In this document: positions 11,504-23,254 of the stretch, piece by piece | How the letters are laid out: every line of letters begins with the position of its first letter | Numbering within the stretch: position 1 is the stretch's first letter | Assembly (NCBI GenBank): GCA_934047225.1 | Contig: OW203986.1 | Location: 20,029,221-20,093,220, forward strand | Reading direction: 5' to 3' | Source of the DNA: Ypsolopha sequella | Lineage: Eukaryota > Arthropoda > Insecta > Lepidoptera > Ypsolophidae | Length of the DNA: 64,000 nucleotides | Position numbers and translations under genes: made by a program | Notes under the pieces: model-generated | Seen by the model: only the letters and a program-made list of their open reading frames with translations | Told to the model about the DNA's origin: nothing | Databases searched by the model: none

Positions 11504-12219
11504 GGGTTACCGTTGCGCCAAACATGCTCTCGCGTTTGGACAATTTAGCATATTAAGACAAAATATTTTTAACAAATAAAATTTGTGTAAGTAGTTAAGA
11601 AGTTGAACTACAATAATTAATTTTTCAGATTTGACACAAGTATCACAATCACCGAGAAAAAAAATCGGTAAGATCACTAAAATTACGAAAAATGTAATTT
11701 GGCGTTGCAAATAGAAAAACATTTTTTTTTTGTTCCAAATTGAAATATTCTTTTTTAGCGTAAAGAGATCAAAGTACCTTTTTCATATAATATTTTAAGT
11801 AATACTTTTTTCCTTTCGTTATATAAAAAGAAATACACAAACATTCAAATTCTTTTTGCGTAATTTTTCTGTACAGGAAAAATGTAGAATGTTTGAGTAT
11901 TTCTTTTAAAATAACGAAAGGAAATAAAAAATAATAAAAATCTGTAAAGGCTACTTTTATTTCTTTACTGTATAAAAATATTTTATGTTGTAATTAGATC
12001 AGTAGACTGATCATACTAGTTCCAAAGCCAAATTACGTTTTCCGTGATTTTACTGATCTTCCCGATTTTTTTTTTCGATGATTGTGATACTTGTGTCAAA
12101 TTTGAAAAATTATAATGTAGTTCAACTTTTTAACTACTTACTCAAATTCGTTAGAAATGTTTTGTTTTAATAAGGTAAATTATCCAAACGCGAGAGCATG
12201 AGTGGCGCAACCGACCCTT
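11504..12219. mobile_element. Non-autonomous DNA transposon with ~200-bp inverted arms
   Basis: The left arm (about 11504-11705) is mirrored by the right arm (about 12012-12219). Outer ends are GTTGCGCCA and TGGCGCAAC; matched internal blocks include CATGCTCTCGCGTTTGGA, TTTGACACAAGTATCACAAT and TTACGAAAAATGTAATTTGG, with a few mismatches. The centre (11706-12011) is AT-rich with no open frame. Superfamily undetermined. Confidence 0.75.
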
Positions 12220-12665
12220 AAGTCGCGTTTGACAGGCATTTAAGTCTTCAGACCTTAGACCAAGAAATCTAACTTCAGTCAGACAGGCGAGCGGCCGGCA
12301 TTTTACAGAGACAAAAATAAGGCCTAGCTCAGTTAAATATGTATATATATAAGAGCGACTGATAAATTCAGACACGCGGCAGCGTGTCCAGGGCTAAGAA
12401 AAGGCGTGTCATAATGTCTGATGTAACTGCTTAAACTTTAGCTCTGAAAACTTGCCAAGATCTACATGTTCACTGTTCAGTAGCAAGGACTCTAACAAAC
12501 TTTCTTTTAAAACAAGTGAAGATAAGTTCTACGTTATTAATTGTGTTTGAATGTAGGAACCCAGTTTGATCATAATTCTTTTTTCGGCGAAGCCGACAAT
12601 CCTGCACTGCCTTTGTACTAAACTCGGACCCTTTTTTCACATTTATGCTTTTGGTAAATACAATA

Positions 12666-12800
12666 CATCCATCAGCCTGTGTTCGTCCACTGCCTCTCCA
12701 ATATTTTGCCACTCTTGGCAGTCCTTCGTCATCCTCATCCAGCCGCTACCCGCAACGTCCTTCAAGCCGTCGGCGTCGGTCCAGAGCGGGCATGAGATCG
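12666..12800 (-). mobile_element. 3' tail of a LINE, degraded
   Basis: Read on the minus strand it matches the familiar lepidopteran LINE tail: 'GGCTGGATGAGGATGACGAA', then 'GGACTGCCAAGAGTGGC', then GGACGAACACAGGCTGATGG. That is the end of a reverse-transcriptase ORF and a short 3' UTR. A related tail sits at about 60573-60770. Only the last ~130 bp are recognisable. Confidence 0.6.
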
Positions 12801-13683
12801 GCTACGCTTTGCTGTAGCGCTTTGCTGCGTTCAGAATTTATCTATTCTTTATCTACTCCCACACGGTAATCGCAATATCAATATTTTTTCCTAGATTTCT
12901 CAATTTTCTTTCATGGAAAGTTGTTCGTATGAATAATAAAATATAGAATACAAAGGAGCGGGTCATCATGGCAAAGGTATTTTTTAATACTAATATAGAA
13001 GGATGTCCCAAAATATAATGTTTTACAGTAAGCTTTTATAAACGGACTACTTTCTATTTGAGTATTTTCAATAGACTAGTGCGGAGCGCCATTTAATTGT
13101 TAACTTCGTAAATACACACTTAGCCACTGTACCTAATCGTTATGTAGTGCCATCATAGATCTCTATGAGTGCCATCTACTAGAAAATAGTTAACTAATAC
13201 AGATAGGTATGTAACGAATTTTATCCTCTCCATACTGCAATAAGGCTATTGCAACACCAAAAGCAGTTTTATGAGTACCTAGATTGTTTATCCGATGTTA
13301 TAATATTACATTATAACACCGCGATTCTGCGCTGCGATTGGCCCAATTAATTATAATACCGCTAGAGAGCCAATCAACAATAGAGACAAGAAATAAGTCC
13401 CAACTTGACCTTCAAGGCAGCTTACCGGAACGACGCACCCGAAGTTCATGAACGAATGTTATTCTCATTTTTCGTGAAATTGTTAGTTGAAAATATTATA
13501 AATAAAGACGATCTTTTCAAAGGTCGTAGATAAAGTATTGTGTTCAACTGAACATAATTAGACATTGGGTTGGGTTGCACAAAATATTATTCTAGGAGTT
13601 ATTACAGTTCATTCGTGTTAAGAACTCAGTGCATCTGTCGGGTGTATTCACAATGGAATAAAAAGTCAAACAATTTCTGTGTT

Positions 13684-13808
13684 ACTACAAAACGGTGTTT
13701 AACTTTAGACAGTGTTTAAATCTGTTGTTGTCCCCTTTTCTTTCATATCGTAAAAAAGTGACAACAACAGATTTAAACACTGTCTAAAGTTAAACACCGT
13801 TTTGTAGT
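13684..13808. repeat. Perfect inverted repeat, 49-bp arms
   Basis: The arm 13684-13732 (begins ACTACAAAACGG, ends CTGTTGTTGTC) is repeated as its exact reverse complement at 13760-13808, with a 27-bp pyrimidine-rich loop between. There is no mismatch in 49 bp. RNA from either strand would fold into a long hairpin. It is probably a young MITE or foldback element; a hairpin RNA gene cannot be excluded. Confidence 0.9.
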
Positions 13809-13910
13809 TACACCGTTTATGTTTAAAAAGGTAAAGTTTTATTGATAAGTAATAATATAAAGTAACTATTTATTTACTTAAAATTATTTTAAGTTGAATA
13901 AAAGCTAGCT

Positions 13911-14440
13911 TTTGCTCGCGGCTTCGCCCGCGTTTATAAGGTTTTTGTATAGTCCTATCTAATCTGTCAATATTTACCTATATGTATACTCTGAGCGCAG
14001 ATTCTATGACAGGTATCAATAAAAAGCCATTAAAGCTCAGAATAGTATTCTTATTCCGAGATTAAAAGCATCGAATAATCTCGATAAACTCGATCTAAAA
14101 GTAGCGTAGTCCATGTCCAATTCCAGGTCTAGAACCACATTTGTGCAGATTTATCCCAATCGGTACATAATGATACTGTGGACGATTTGATACAGTGAAC
14201 ATTTTGATTAAATGGACTCTATGCGACCAAAGATTTAGCAGGTGAAGGAGTAAACCAACACTTTTCTATTGAAACTTGACACCCCACTGGCACTGCTATC
14301 CCATGGGAACTGATTTATGGGATAAAAAGTAGCCTATATCTAAAACTAGGTCTAAAACTACATTTGGGCAAAGTTTTAGCCCAATCGGTTCATTAGTTAC
14401 AGCGTGAAGAAGTAACAAACATACATCCATCCATACATCC
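13911..14440 (+). repeat. Dispersed Lepidoptera-type repeat (CTTTTGCTCGCGGCTTCGCC)
   Basis: Opens with CTTTTGCTCGCGGCTTCGCC. It contains 'GGGATAAAAAGTAGCCTAT', 'CCCAATCGGTTCATTAG' and 'AGCGTGAAGAAGTAACAAAC', the order seen in a very common lepidopteran interspersed repeat. Related pieces lie at 18695-18895 and about 45585-45625. Internal duplication: AGTAGCCTATATCTAAAACT and the CCAATCGGT block resemble an earlier stretch at about 14100-14165. Confidence 0.65.
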
Positions 14441-15196
14441 AAATTAAGTGGGATGGGATGGGAAGTGGGATACGATACGACATATTTGAGTTTATACCCA
14501 GTAGGTATACCCGGGTGTAAATGGACTAGTATGTTTTAATTAAAAAAACACATACTCTACTGATCACACTGAACAACTCACATACATAATATATACTCAT
14601 GGATGTCTCGGGTAGGAGGCAACTTACCAAAAGATTGAAACCAACGCAAAATATGTGATAAAAGATTTTACATTGTTTATAACCGTTAGAGAATATATGA
14701 CCACACATCAGTGTGGCTTTAGCGTTATTGTCACATAACTATACAGCGGTGAACTTGAGTTAGTTTCGTTATGGCTCACACCCATCGTATTCCCACACCA
14801 CTTACTTCTATTATTTTAATTGAAACATGATGTTGAACTTTCTGTCTGTGAATATATGGTAATCAACGATGGGTTGGAATATCGTTGATGGGAATAATAA
14901 AACGGCAGGAACTCTATGAATAAGCACACTTTAGTAAATTTATTTTTCAAATTTGTTCGGAAATAGTCACGTTATTTCACTGACCTCTATATACATTGTA
15001 TTTATATTGCTATAGAGGTCAATGCGTTATATAAAAAAATATCCGCCAACGTGGACAAGGCCCAAAGCAGTTTTAAATGGAACTTATCCGATCCGATCCA
15101 TCATTGACATATTGTCAACAGATCGGATAACAGTGGATGGTATACAAATAACAAAGCGCGAATTGGAATACAAGCATGTCGTTTGGTACTCATTTA

Positions 15197-16205
15197 CTTG
15201 AGGTCCTAACAATAATTTGGCGCGGAGTTCTTGAAAAAAAATCCCTGAGGGGTAGGGGGAGGTTCAGACCCCCTTAACCTTTTGTATGGAAGTTTTCTTT
15301 TTTTCTAGAACCTGTCGTGTGAAGTATCAAATGAATGGGCTTCTTGAGCGGATTGTAAAAATATATATCGTCATATTAATATATATCTAGAAAACCAAAA
15401 AATCATTTTCAAAACACACTAAGTTTGGCTCCTCCACTCCTCCTCCTAGGTTTCGAGTCCTAATCCTTCAGTTTTTGTTGAGCACCCCGACTAGAATGAG
15501 CGGGCGCATTCTCATGAAAGAACCGCACCGCGCCTTTTTTTCGTCAAACCAGGCATTTTTTTCTACGATAGCCTCATGCAATTTTTTTAAAAGCCCTGCG
15601 TTGTAATCTTTATTAATATTTTCGCCCTTTTCAAAGCACTCGATCAATATAAATTTCTTTCGCATCCCAAAATACTGATGCCATTATCTTTCCGGCCGAC
15701 GGTACGCACTTTGGTTTTTTCGGAGCTGGTTCACCTGCCTCAGTCCACTGTTTTATTTGTTTTTTTCATTTCGGGTAATCAATGGTGAAACTCAAGTTTT
15801 ATTCATGGTCACAAAAATCCAAAGGGTTCTTATGAAAAATCTCCAAACAGTCGCTCGTTGGGACCAAAGGGATGTTCGTACACGAATTCTCATTTGCTCA
15901 GGGAGTCAACAAACGCGGCACCCATCTCGCGCAAAGCTTTTTCATGTGCAAATCATGTAAAATAAAATGGATCCGCTCAGTTGAGATGCCTACGGCGGTG
16001 TCTGCTAGTTCACGACGTTTCCTACAAGGAGGAGCCCAAACTTGGTGTATTTTGAAGTTGTTTTTTTTATTATTAATTAATAATTATGTTAATTATGTAT
16101 TTTTACAATCAGCTCATGAAGCCCTTTCAATTGAAAATATTCCATACAAAAGGTTGAGGTGGGTCATAAATAATGCGGGCTAAAGTGATCGTTTGGACCT
16201 CAAGG
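15197..16205 (-). mobile_element. Mariner-like transposon, broken but with both terminal repeats
   Basis: Terminal repeats CTTGAGGTCCTAACAAT (from 15197) and the mirrored ATCGTTTGGACCTCAAG (to 16205) bound 1,009 bp. The minus strand encodes mariner transposase pieces in several frames: 'QWTEAGEPAPKKPK', 'SAGKIMASVFWDAKEIYID', then after a frameshift 'CFEKGENINKDYN', then after another 'FFHENAPAHSSRGAQQKLK'. In the last motif the family's catalytic Asp (HDNA) reads Glu (HENA). Frameshifts and the missing third motif mean it is dead. Confidence 0.82.
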
Positions 16206-16569
16206 GGCTTGTATACCAATTTGCTGTTTTTTACAAATATCCCTTTATACTCCACCCACTATTAATAGAAAAACGACGTTTCTGATATTGAGTTAATTAT
16301 AATTATAATTAGTACAGTATGAGCATCTTTAGAAACATGTGTTTATGTTTACCGACGCGACGCGACGACGACTAGCCTTAAAGCTATAGAAATTGGACTT
16401 CTGCAGTCTTTACAGGAGAGGCATTTGCCATCTTAGGAACTATATTATATGCTGAAGCCTATCGTTTCCGAAAATGTATAAATATTAGATTATAATCAAA
16501 AATATTAATGATGGTGCTACAGAGGGATGGAGATAATTTATTAACTAAAATTTGGGCACGTCATGGCTG

Positions 16570-16949
16570 TTAAGAGCGGTTTCGCAGCCAGATTATGAAA
16601 AACCCGCCCTTTTCTAATTAATCGAAACAGAACACTTGAATTCAAAATTCATTCAATAGTTATGCAACAAAACCTTATTACCTATATATTGTGTATACTG
16701 CATTCACAGTGTCCATTGGTTTCTGAAAACTAGAATTGAATTTTTTTTTAAATCTAATTTGTTCAAATTCTTATCTTCAGGAACCAATGGAAACTTTGCG
16801 ATGACAACATACAATTTATAATTATTATATATATTTAGTAATAAGGGTTTGTTGAATAAATATCGAGTGAATTTTGAATTGAAGTGTTCGGTTTCGATTA
16901 ATAAGAAAAAGGTGGGTTTTTCACAATCCGGCTGCGAAACCGCTCTTAA
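16570..16949. mobile_element. piggyBac-like MITE (TTAA target duplication)
   Basis: TTAA at 16570-16573 and 16946-16949 flanks 372 bp whose ends GAGCGGTTTCGCAGCC and GGCTGCGAAACCGCTC are exact reverse complements. Further in, the arms keep pairing with mismatches (TTCTAATTAATCGAAACAGA against a TCGGTTTCGATTAATAAG block; AACAAAACCTTATTA against TAATAAGGGTTTGTT; CCATTGGTTTCTG against AGGAACCAATGG). TTAA duplication is the piggyBac hallmark. A related, interrupted copy is at 38815-39725. Confidence 0.8.
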
Positions 16950-18694
16950 ATTTACAGGGGTCACCTAGATCCACTCCGCTTAGCTCGGCTCCTCAAATTT
17001 ATTTACATGTAAACCCGCTCCTCCTCGCAAATATTTTTGACATTTTGTTAAAAGACTTTCCATTTCATACATGACCAATTATACGATATGCCCACGATAA
17101 ATCTACAAATGGGTGTACTTATATTATAAGTTACTTTGAGACCAAATAAAAGTACCTAACCTTGCTATGTCACATTTTGTAAACACTGAAGAAAGTTGTA
17201 TATAGGTTAAGTTGATACTTTCTGCATAATTTAAGTACCTACCTAACGGTTTTCCGTCTTACGGACTAAACACTCAGTTATTTTAATTTTCAAGACACAA
17301 TTCAGTTTCAGTGAAAACTTGTGAAAATATGTAAGATATTTTTTTTACATTGACTAAACAAATTACTATGTAATACGAGTACCCAGTTTTCTAGGCTTTT
17401 CATGAAATGTAAAGTAAAGTATGCTAAGTGGCGGTGACATGTGTCTCTACTGTGTCTACAGTGTCTCGGTCGGTCGGTACCATGTATTTCGGCAAGTCAG
17501 TGAAACTTATGATGTCGAGTGAAAACGAAATCAGCCTCACATGAGTCAGCTAACTGTTGGCCCAACATTAGCGGAAACAACTAAAGGGGAAAGTAAAACT
17601 ATTTGTTTTTCCTTCTCTTCGGCAGTAGACAATGACTTCCAGGGAATCATTGTGACGAGAGTGATCAATTACTTTTGTTTTGTTCGCCGAATATTGGATT
17701 CGGTCGTGAATGTTACGTTTGATAATGGCAAATGATGAAAGTTCGCATCAATCTCAATTACGTGGAGCACGTCTTTCGGAAATAATGCCTGTAATATGAT
17801 TCATTGAGTGCCGTTCGAAAATGTTCCCATTCAGTGTTGTGTAACTTACTACGTGATCGAGAGCGGGCCAGAACTAAGCACCGTTTTGTACTAGTATTAC
17901 TGCGTGTTATATAACTTGCCGTCACAGAGCCACAGGAATGCAAGCTACGTTTCGCGGTTTCAGAAAAATAATAGACCACATTTTTGGGACCACCTACTAA
18001 TTCATGAAGCCTAGTCAAACAAAGTGAAGAAACTCTACCTATATGTAGACAAGACCGGATGTTAACGGATAGAACAAGGATTTCAAAAGGTTTCCTAAAA
18101 CTTTATTATGATGTTACGGAGCGAAAAAATTCAAAACTGTAATAAAAATGCGTATTTTCCCCCTCTGTTCGCAGACGGAATGATTTAAAAGTACAAAAAC
18201 AATAATTATAATCGTATGTCGAAAAAACTAACAATGAAAATAGTTTTTTAGGAGGAAATATTTTTATTCTTTTTCAGTAGTTTTATTTTATTCGAGTTTA
18301 TTTTAATGAATGCTACGATGCCCTACATTAACCCGTCGTCAGACATGGTGGTGTGCCTTGCGAACAGCAGTTTGTAACGCATAGAGTACTTGTTGCTTGT
18401 TGGTCGTTTCTTTGGATTATGTCTTCAGTTCAATTCGATAGGCGAAGTCTGTCATTGCATTTAATGTTACCTGACTAGTTAAGATCGGTTGTTTCTTTAA
18501 TCTCAAGAACACAAATTTATTTGAAACCACTACCTAAAATAGAAAAACAGAAATAAAGAAATTTATTTGGGGACAATAAGAATCCTGGCTTCGCTTAACC
18601 ATGGACTAATAATAATACTAGGATTATTCGTCCATGGCTTAACTTACAATTTCTCAATTGTATATGTATTAAGATATCGTGTAAGTATGTATTA
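16950..18694. other. Intergenic, nothing recognised
   Basis: AT-rich sequence with two short open frames (17541-17735 plus, 17758-18018 minus) that match no family I know and have no gene-like splice context. The second is partly redundant with simple AT-rich sequence. I see no gene or clear transposon boundaries. Confidence 0.4.
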
Positions 18695-18895
18695 ATACTA
18701 GCTTTTGCCCGCGGCTTCACCCGTGCTGATTTCGTTTGCATTTTTCCAGGATAAAAAGTAGCCTATGTCTCTCTCCGGCCCATAAACTATCTCTATGCAC
18801 AAAATCACGTCGATCCGTTGCTCCGTTGCTGCGTGAAAGAAGGACAAACCAACAAACACACTTTCGCATTTATAATACGGGTACGGATAACATGC
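18695..18895 (+). repeat. Dispersed Lepidoptera-type repeat, short copy
   Basis: Begins ACTAGCTTTTGCCCGCGGCT, includes 'AGGATAAAAAGTAGCCTATG' and 'GTGAAAGAAGGACAAACCAA', and ends in 'CTTTCGCATTTATAATACGG', the typical tail of this family. Just upstream (18601-18642) a short palindrome with CCATGGACTAATAAT arms is present. Confidence 0.7.
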
Positions 18896-19466
18896 ACGCG
18901 ATCAAATAACAAAGTGCAGTAGGTAATCATTTGATTGCTACCCACATTCTATTAAAAACGAGTACAGGGATACAGAGGCGAAGGAAAACCCATTTCACTC
19001 GACTGACCAAGGACCCTTTACTGTCTATTTATATCCGAAGAGTTTATAAATTAGTCACCCTAAATATGCGATATAGGGTTGATCGGTTTAATTCCATGTA
19101 GCTATAGGTGGGATACACCTAGCTGAAAGACTTTTGTAAACCTAACTCCGATAAAAAATAAAACAAATAAACAAAAGCTTCGGAGAACTTCTTGGCGATT
19201 GAATAGTGAATCCGGTCAATTAATAATTTAACGGTTGATTTTTCTTGATGAACTGGCAAAACAAATAATTCGTTCTCCCAGATTATTTACAAATTGCATA
19301 ATTCGTACAGAAATTAACCAAACAAAACAAAGCTTGAATCTTGAAATGGATACAGCACGTAGCAAAGATTTTTCATTACGGAGGATTAACAACTTTGTAA
19401 TTAGTCTTACTACTAAATAACAAACTTGTTAATAAAAAAAAAGGATTTATATTCATTATATATTAT

Positions 19467-19735
19467 CTAGTATATAAGGAGACATTGATTTGTACAGCCA
19501 AATTCATACTGGAGGTTTGGTAAGTGATCAGTATCAGCATCGATAACAGTTTATTAATTGCGCAAAATTAAAATGTTAATTGACCCGGCAATTAATATGC
19601 CGTAATTGGACTTGCGTTTTTGGAATCACGAAAAAAATGAGTTTCACAAAAGGGTTAACAAACCTTGATACTGAGTATTTACCGAGTTTTCAGTATGAAT
19701 TTGGCTAAGTAAATAAATTTCACCTTGTACGTACA
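19467..19735. mobile_element. MITE family 1, third copy
   Basis: Contains GCCAAATTCATACTGGAGG, 'GGTAAGTGATCAGTATCA' and, at the other end, CAGTATGAATTTGGC and TTCACCTTGTA, the arms of family 1. The central AATTGACCCGGCAATTAATA region differs from the 2294 copy, so this is an older or different subfamily member. Confidence 0.65.
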
Positions 19736-19996
19736 TATACACTGGGTGTTAAGATGAAGTTGCGGAAACTGGAAACTAGCGATAATACTCTTCCATTCGA
19801 ACAACTTTTACTACGGAACCATCGTTGAGTCTCAAAAAAAAAATCAGCTGTTTCATAGGTATCTGACCAAAATTTATGATACCACAAATTATTTTTTCTC
19901 GCGATCTCGGATTTTTTTCACGGAAGATTGTTTCTATGGGCGAGTAAGTACTATCGCCAGTTTTTGGGATCCGCAACTTCATCCACCCTGTATAGT
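19736..19996. mobile_element. MITE with GATGAAGTTGCGG inverted ends
   Basis: Ends TACACTGGGTGTTAAGATGA..GTTGCGGAAACTGG and the mirrored 'CCAGTTTTTGGGATCCGCAACTTCATCCACCCTGTATA' (split here by mismatches) enclose about 200 bp. An internal pair CTAGCGATAATACTC / GAGTAAGTACTATCG extends the arms. Directly abuts the family 1 copy. Confidence 0.65.
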
Positions 19997-20339
19997 ATAA
20001 TAATCCCAAAAATAAATACTTAACACTGACTTGGGCCCCGCTTAGGATCCCGAACCGAATTCAGGCTAAGTTAGGACGCACGAGACTGAGACAAAATGTA
20101 TGAATTTGGCGACGTTTTCTGGATGTTCCCGACGCACAGGGTTTCCCTTCTGGCTACGTAATTACGTAATTGAATAAAATAGACTATCAAAGTGTTTTTT
20201 TTAAAGGAGCGTCAAATATTTATGACTAACGTTATTTTTATTTAATTATATTGGCCATTTAGTTGGACAGAGAAAATAACGAATAAAGAAGTGCTGAAAC
20301 GAGTTAAAGAGAAAAGAAACATCGTGAATATCATTTAAA

Positions 20340-20530
20340 CAAAATATGTTCGGGCACGTTCATAGATATGAACCTCTAGTTAAGGTCATAGTCGAAGACA
20401 AAATAGAGAGGAAAACAGGAAGAGGCAAAGGCAAGAGTCACACGTTACCGGGAACTAAAGGATTTGGCTCTACACTGACAAGAATTAGGCTCTTAAATAA
20501 TTGAAGATCATGATAAACTCTACTGTTTAA
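20340..20530 (+). mobile_element. LINE reverse-transcriptase C-terminal remnant
   Basis: The plus strand reads 'MFGHVHRYEPL', 'VIVEDKIERKTGRGKGKS' and 'LPGTKGF', resembling the conserved '(W)FGHV.R......V....I..KR.RGR' end of retrotransposon ORF2 proteins. Stops follow at once and no RT core precedes it. Confidence 0.55.
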
Positions 20531-20662
20531 AAAAATTCTGCATCTTTGATTTAAATTAAAGTAGACGTTCAATTAAAAAAATATATATTCCCGCCTCCAC
20601 AAAGGCGCAAGCGCGTGAGCGCTGCGCCGCCCGCCCGCCCCTACGACTAAAAGAAAACTCAC

Positions 20663-21060
20663 CGGGAAATGCGCAGGCGTAGCGCTTTGCAGAACGACCA
20701 GCAGCAAACACAAGTCTAGCGCACGTCTTAGGACCATGGTGCCTCCTGTAACATGGCACCACCACCGTCTTCACTACGAGTCCGCCCTTGCACTCGTTAC
20801 ACCACTTTATAAAGTCGCACTCAAGACCGGCATGCAGGTGCTTTGAATATCGCAAGATGCACCGCGCGGGATCGATCGCGAACAGTCGTTGACGATTAGA
20901 ACGCGTACACTTATGCCGCGGCTCGCTACCGAATAAGCGTCGCCGTGGGTCCCGAGCGAACACCTTTCGCACCTCCAAGAGAAAGTCGAAGGAAAGTGCA
21001 GATTTTGGCTGTCGAGACGCCGCCCACACGCTTCCCCGGAGGAGCATTGTCGCGAGTCAT
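20663..21060 (-). other. GC-rich CpG-dense block ending in a strong splice donor; candidate first exon
   Basis: In an otherwise AT-rich region, about 20590-21280 is rich in GC and CpG. Read on the minus strand it ends with TTTCCCG|GTGAGTTTTC, a strong donor (intron begins at 20662). The 163-codon open frame across it matches nothing I know and has no signal peptide. By position and strand this may be the 5' exon and promoter of the ADAMTS gene 10.5 kb downstream, but no exon linking the two was found, and a separate gene is possible. Confidence 0.35.
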
Positions 21061-21476
21061 CAATCACTCGGCCGGCCGCTTCCGCTAATCAAAACAAATG
21101 AACAATATCGACATGCAAGCTGCCGGGCCGCTCACTCCGCCAGTAGCGGCTGGAGCACACATGAGCCGCCGCGCCGTCGCGACGCCCTCCATCATAATAA
21201 ATACCCTTCTCGTACGCGTCATGAAAGCAAAACGAACCATTATCGCTTCTACCAACCAGTCGCCCCATGCTGGAATTCACTTGGATATTTATAATTTAAG
21301 GAAATAAACTTTATCCGATTCTATAAACTGTAAATGAAATTGCCTACTTTTGTAGTTTTCAGAAAGGCACTCGTTTACAATGTTGGATTGAAAAATCTTG
21401 TTTAGGTTCACCCTTTTTCCAAATTAAATCGAATTTTCAGTTTCTGAGCTTACAGTTCAAAAAATTGCATCGGAAG

Positions 21477-21900
21477 TTAAGGTGATATATCGTCCGTGCA
21501 AAGGTCCCCGTTACTCCAAGCGGAAAGACCCGCAGTGCGAGAGGGATGGAATCGGGGAAAATTGACAAATATTTGGTTTTAAATTAATACAAAATTAACT
21601 AAAATTGCTATGGAAATTTCCATAACCAGTAATTTAGTTATTGTTAAAACCCATCTAAATAAATATTTTTGAAATCTGTATGCTATCCCGATTTGTCAGA
21701 ATATTTAAAAAAGTTTAAATTTAGACCTCGTGTCATTAATTATTTCTATCTAGTGAAATTTCTCCAATCGCGTTTCTGATAGACCAGAATCTTGAAAAAG
21801 GTCCCAAAATTGTTATACTAATTTATTTAACTTAGGACTTGGTTTGAACAGCAGATAAATAACTTCAAAAAGTGTCGATTTTGACGATATACCCCCTTAA
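21477..21900. mobile_element. piggyBac-like MITE, TTAA-flanked
   Basis: TTAA at 21477-21480 and 21897-21900 bounds 416 bp with inverted ends GGTGATATATCGTC and GACGATATACCCCC (11 of 14 paired, plus the TTAA). Interior has no open frame. The target duplication and short terminal repeat fit the piggyBac type; the internal sequence is unrelated to the 16570 copy. Confidence 0.75.
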
Positions 21901-22639
21901 TACAGAGTGTAGTGTAGACTCTGTAGACTATTCCAGTTCAGCTGGCTGGACAGACGGCTTCAAACGGTGATGCGTCGTCGTTTGCTTGTCCAATATTGTA
22001 TTCTTTTATTTGGGATACCTTCTAATGATCACAAGCAATCACAGCGCAGAATATTGAATCACACGAACGTCTGCACTTCACGCTCTTCCGTGGCATAAAC
22101 GATCCGCTTAGTTATTTCTGAGTAATTTATGTACTCGAAAAGAAGCTCCATTTAACAGATACGTATTTATGACTATCTATACTTACATATTTATCAAATA
22201 CATGCACATCTTCTCTTACATGTCTGTACAATATCTTCGTTTACTTATAAGTACTTACGAGCGAGCACCATTGAATTGATTTGGATACGGTTTTGACCAT
22301 AGAATTCTAAGTTTCTTGAGGAAGGTGTGAGGCTATCAATTTATCACAACGCTGTAACTCTAAGAGGAGCAAAGCGTATGTACACATACAGTGTATTCTC
22401 GCAATAAAGTAAAGAAACGGAAAAGGGTGACACAAAAAGACATAAGTACATATTATTATATACAAAAACATAGGTAATATTCTTATTTAATCTAACTCGC
22501 ACTAAGTAACTTCTAATCTCTTGTGGTTCTAAATTTTGTAAATCGTAAATGAATCGTGGATTTATCGACGATATTTAAATAAATCATTGAAAACAAAAAT
22601 TATAAGAAAATTAAAAGAAAATATTAGCGATACATAATT

Positions 22640-23140
22640 TGGATTCAGAGCAAGTCTGGTTGCAAGAGATTCAATTAAATTCATTCATATTTACAATTGT
22701 TACACAGTTTGAAACATCATTAATTTACAAAATACTAAGACAATGAAAATAAAAATGATAGATGAGCAAATAGAGATGCTCTAGTCGTTAGTCCTGGTAC
22801 AAAGATGTTTAGATGTTGAATCGAACGTATTTATGTGCTTCATAGATTTTGAGAAAGCATTCAACAATGTCAAACATGATAAAGTAATAACAATATTGAA
22901 GTCAATAATAATTGATCTAGACGAAAAATATATCAGATTTATTGAAAATTTATATTGAAAACCAAAATCTAAAATCAAAGTTGAAAATAACATGAGAGAA
23001 GCCAAAATTGGACAAGGGGTAGGACAGAGGTGTATTTTGTCACCGTGTGTGTGTATTTGATTTATATTCGAAAATGGTCTTCAAAAAGCTCTTGATGAGC
23101 ACGATCCCAGCATACCTACGAGTGTAGTAACTTTCATGTA
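22640..23140 (+). mobile_element. LINE reverse-transcriptase fossil
   Basis: Translating the plus strand gives 'VFMCFIDFEKAFNNVKHDKV', then 'YIRFIENLY', then 'IGQGVGQRCILSPC', then 'FENGLQKALDEHD', the order of RT motifs (FIDFEKAFDxVxH ... GVxQGCxLSP). A stop after 'ENLY' and another after 'CVCI' show decay, and the FADD motif has become 'MYYFGN'. No boundaries seen. Confidence 0.75.
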
Positions 23141-23254
23141 TTACTTCGGAAATTAAATAATGTTCTTTTGGAATATCATTGTGCATTTCAACCTAGAAAA
23201 GATCAACTAGAAACAAATTTCAAGAAAACAAATATTGAAAAAAATTCTTAGGGC

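Noticed and set aside
20556..21047. 163-codon minus-strand protein
   Set aside because: GC-rich composition makes long frames cheap; there is no domain and the frame runs past a strong splice donor.
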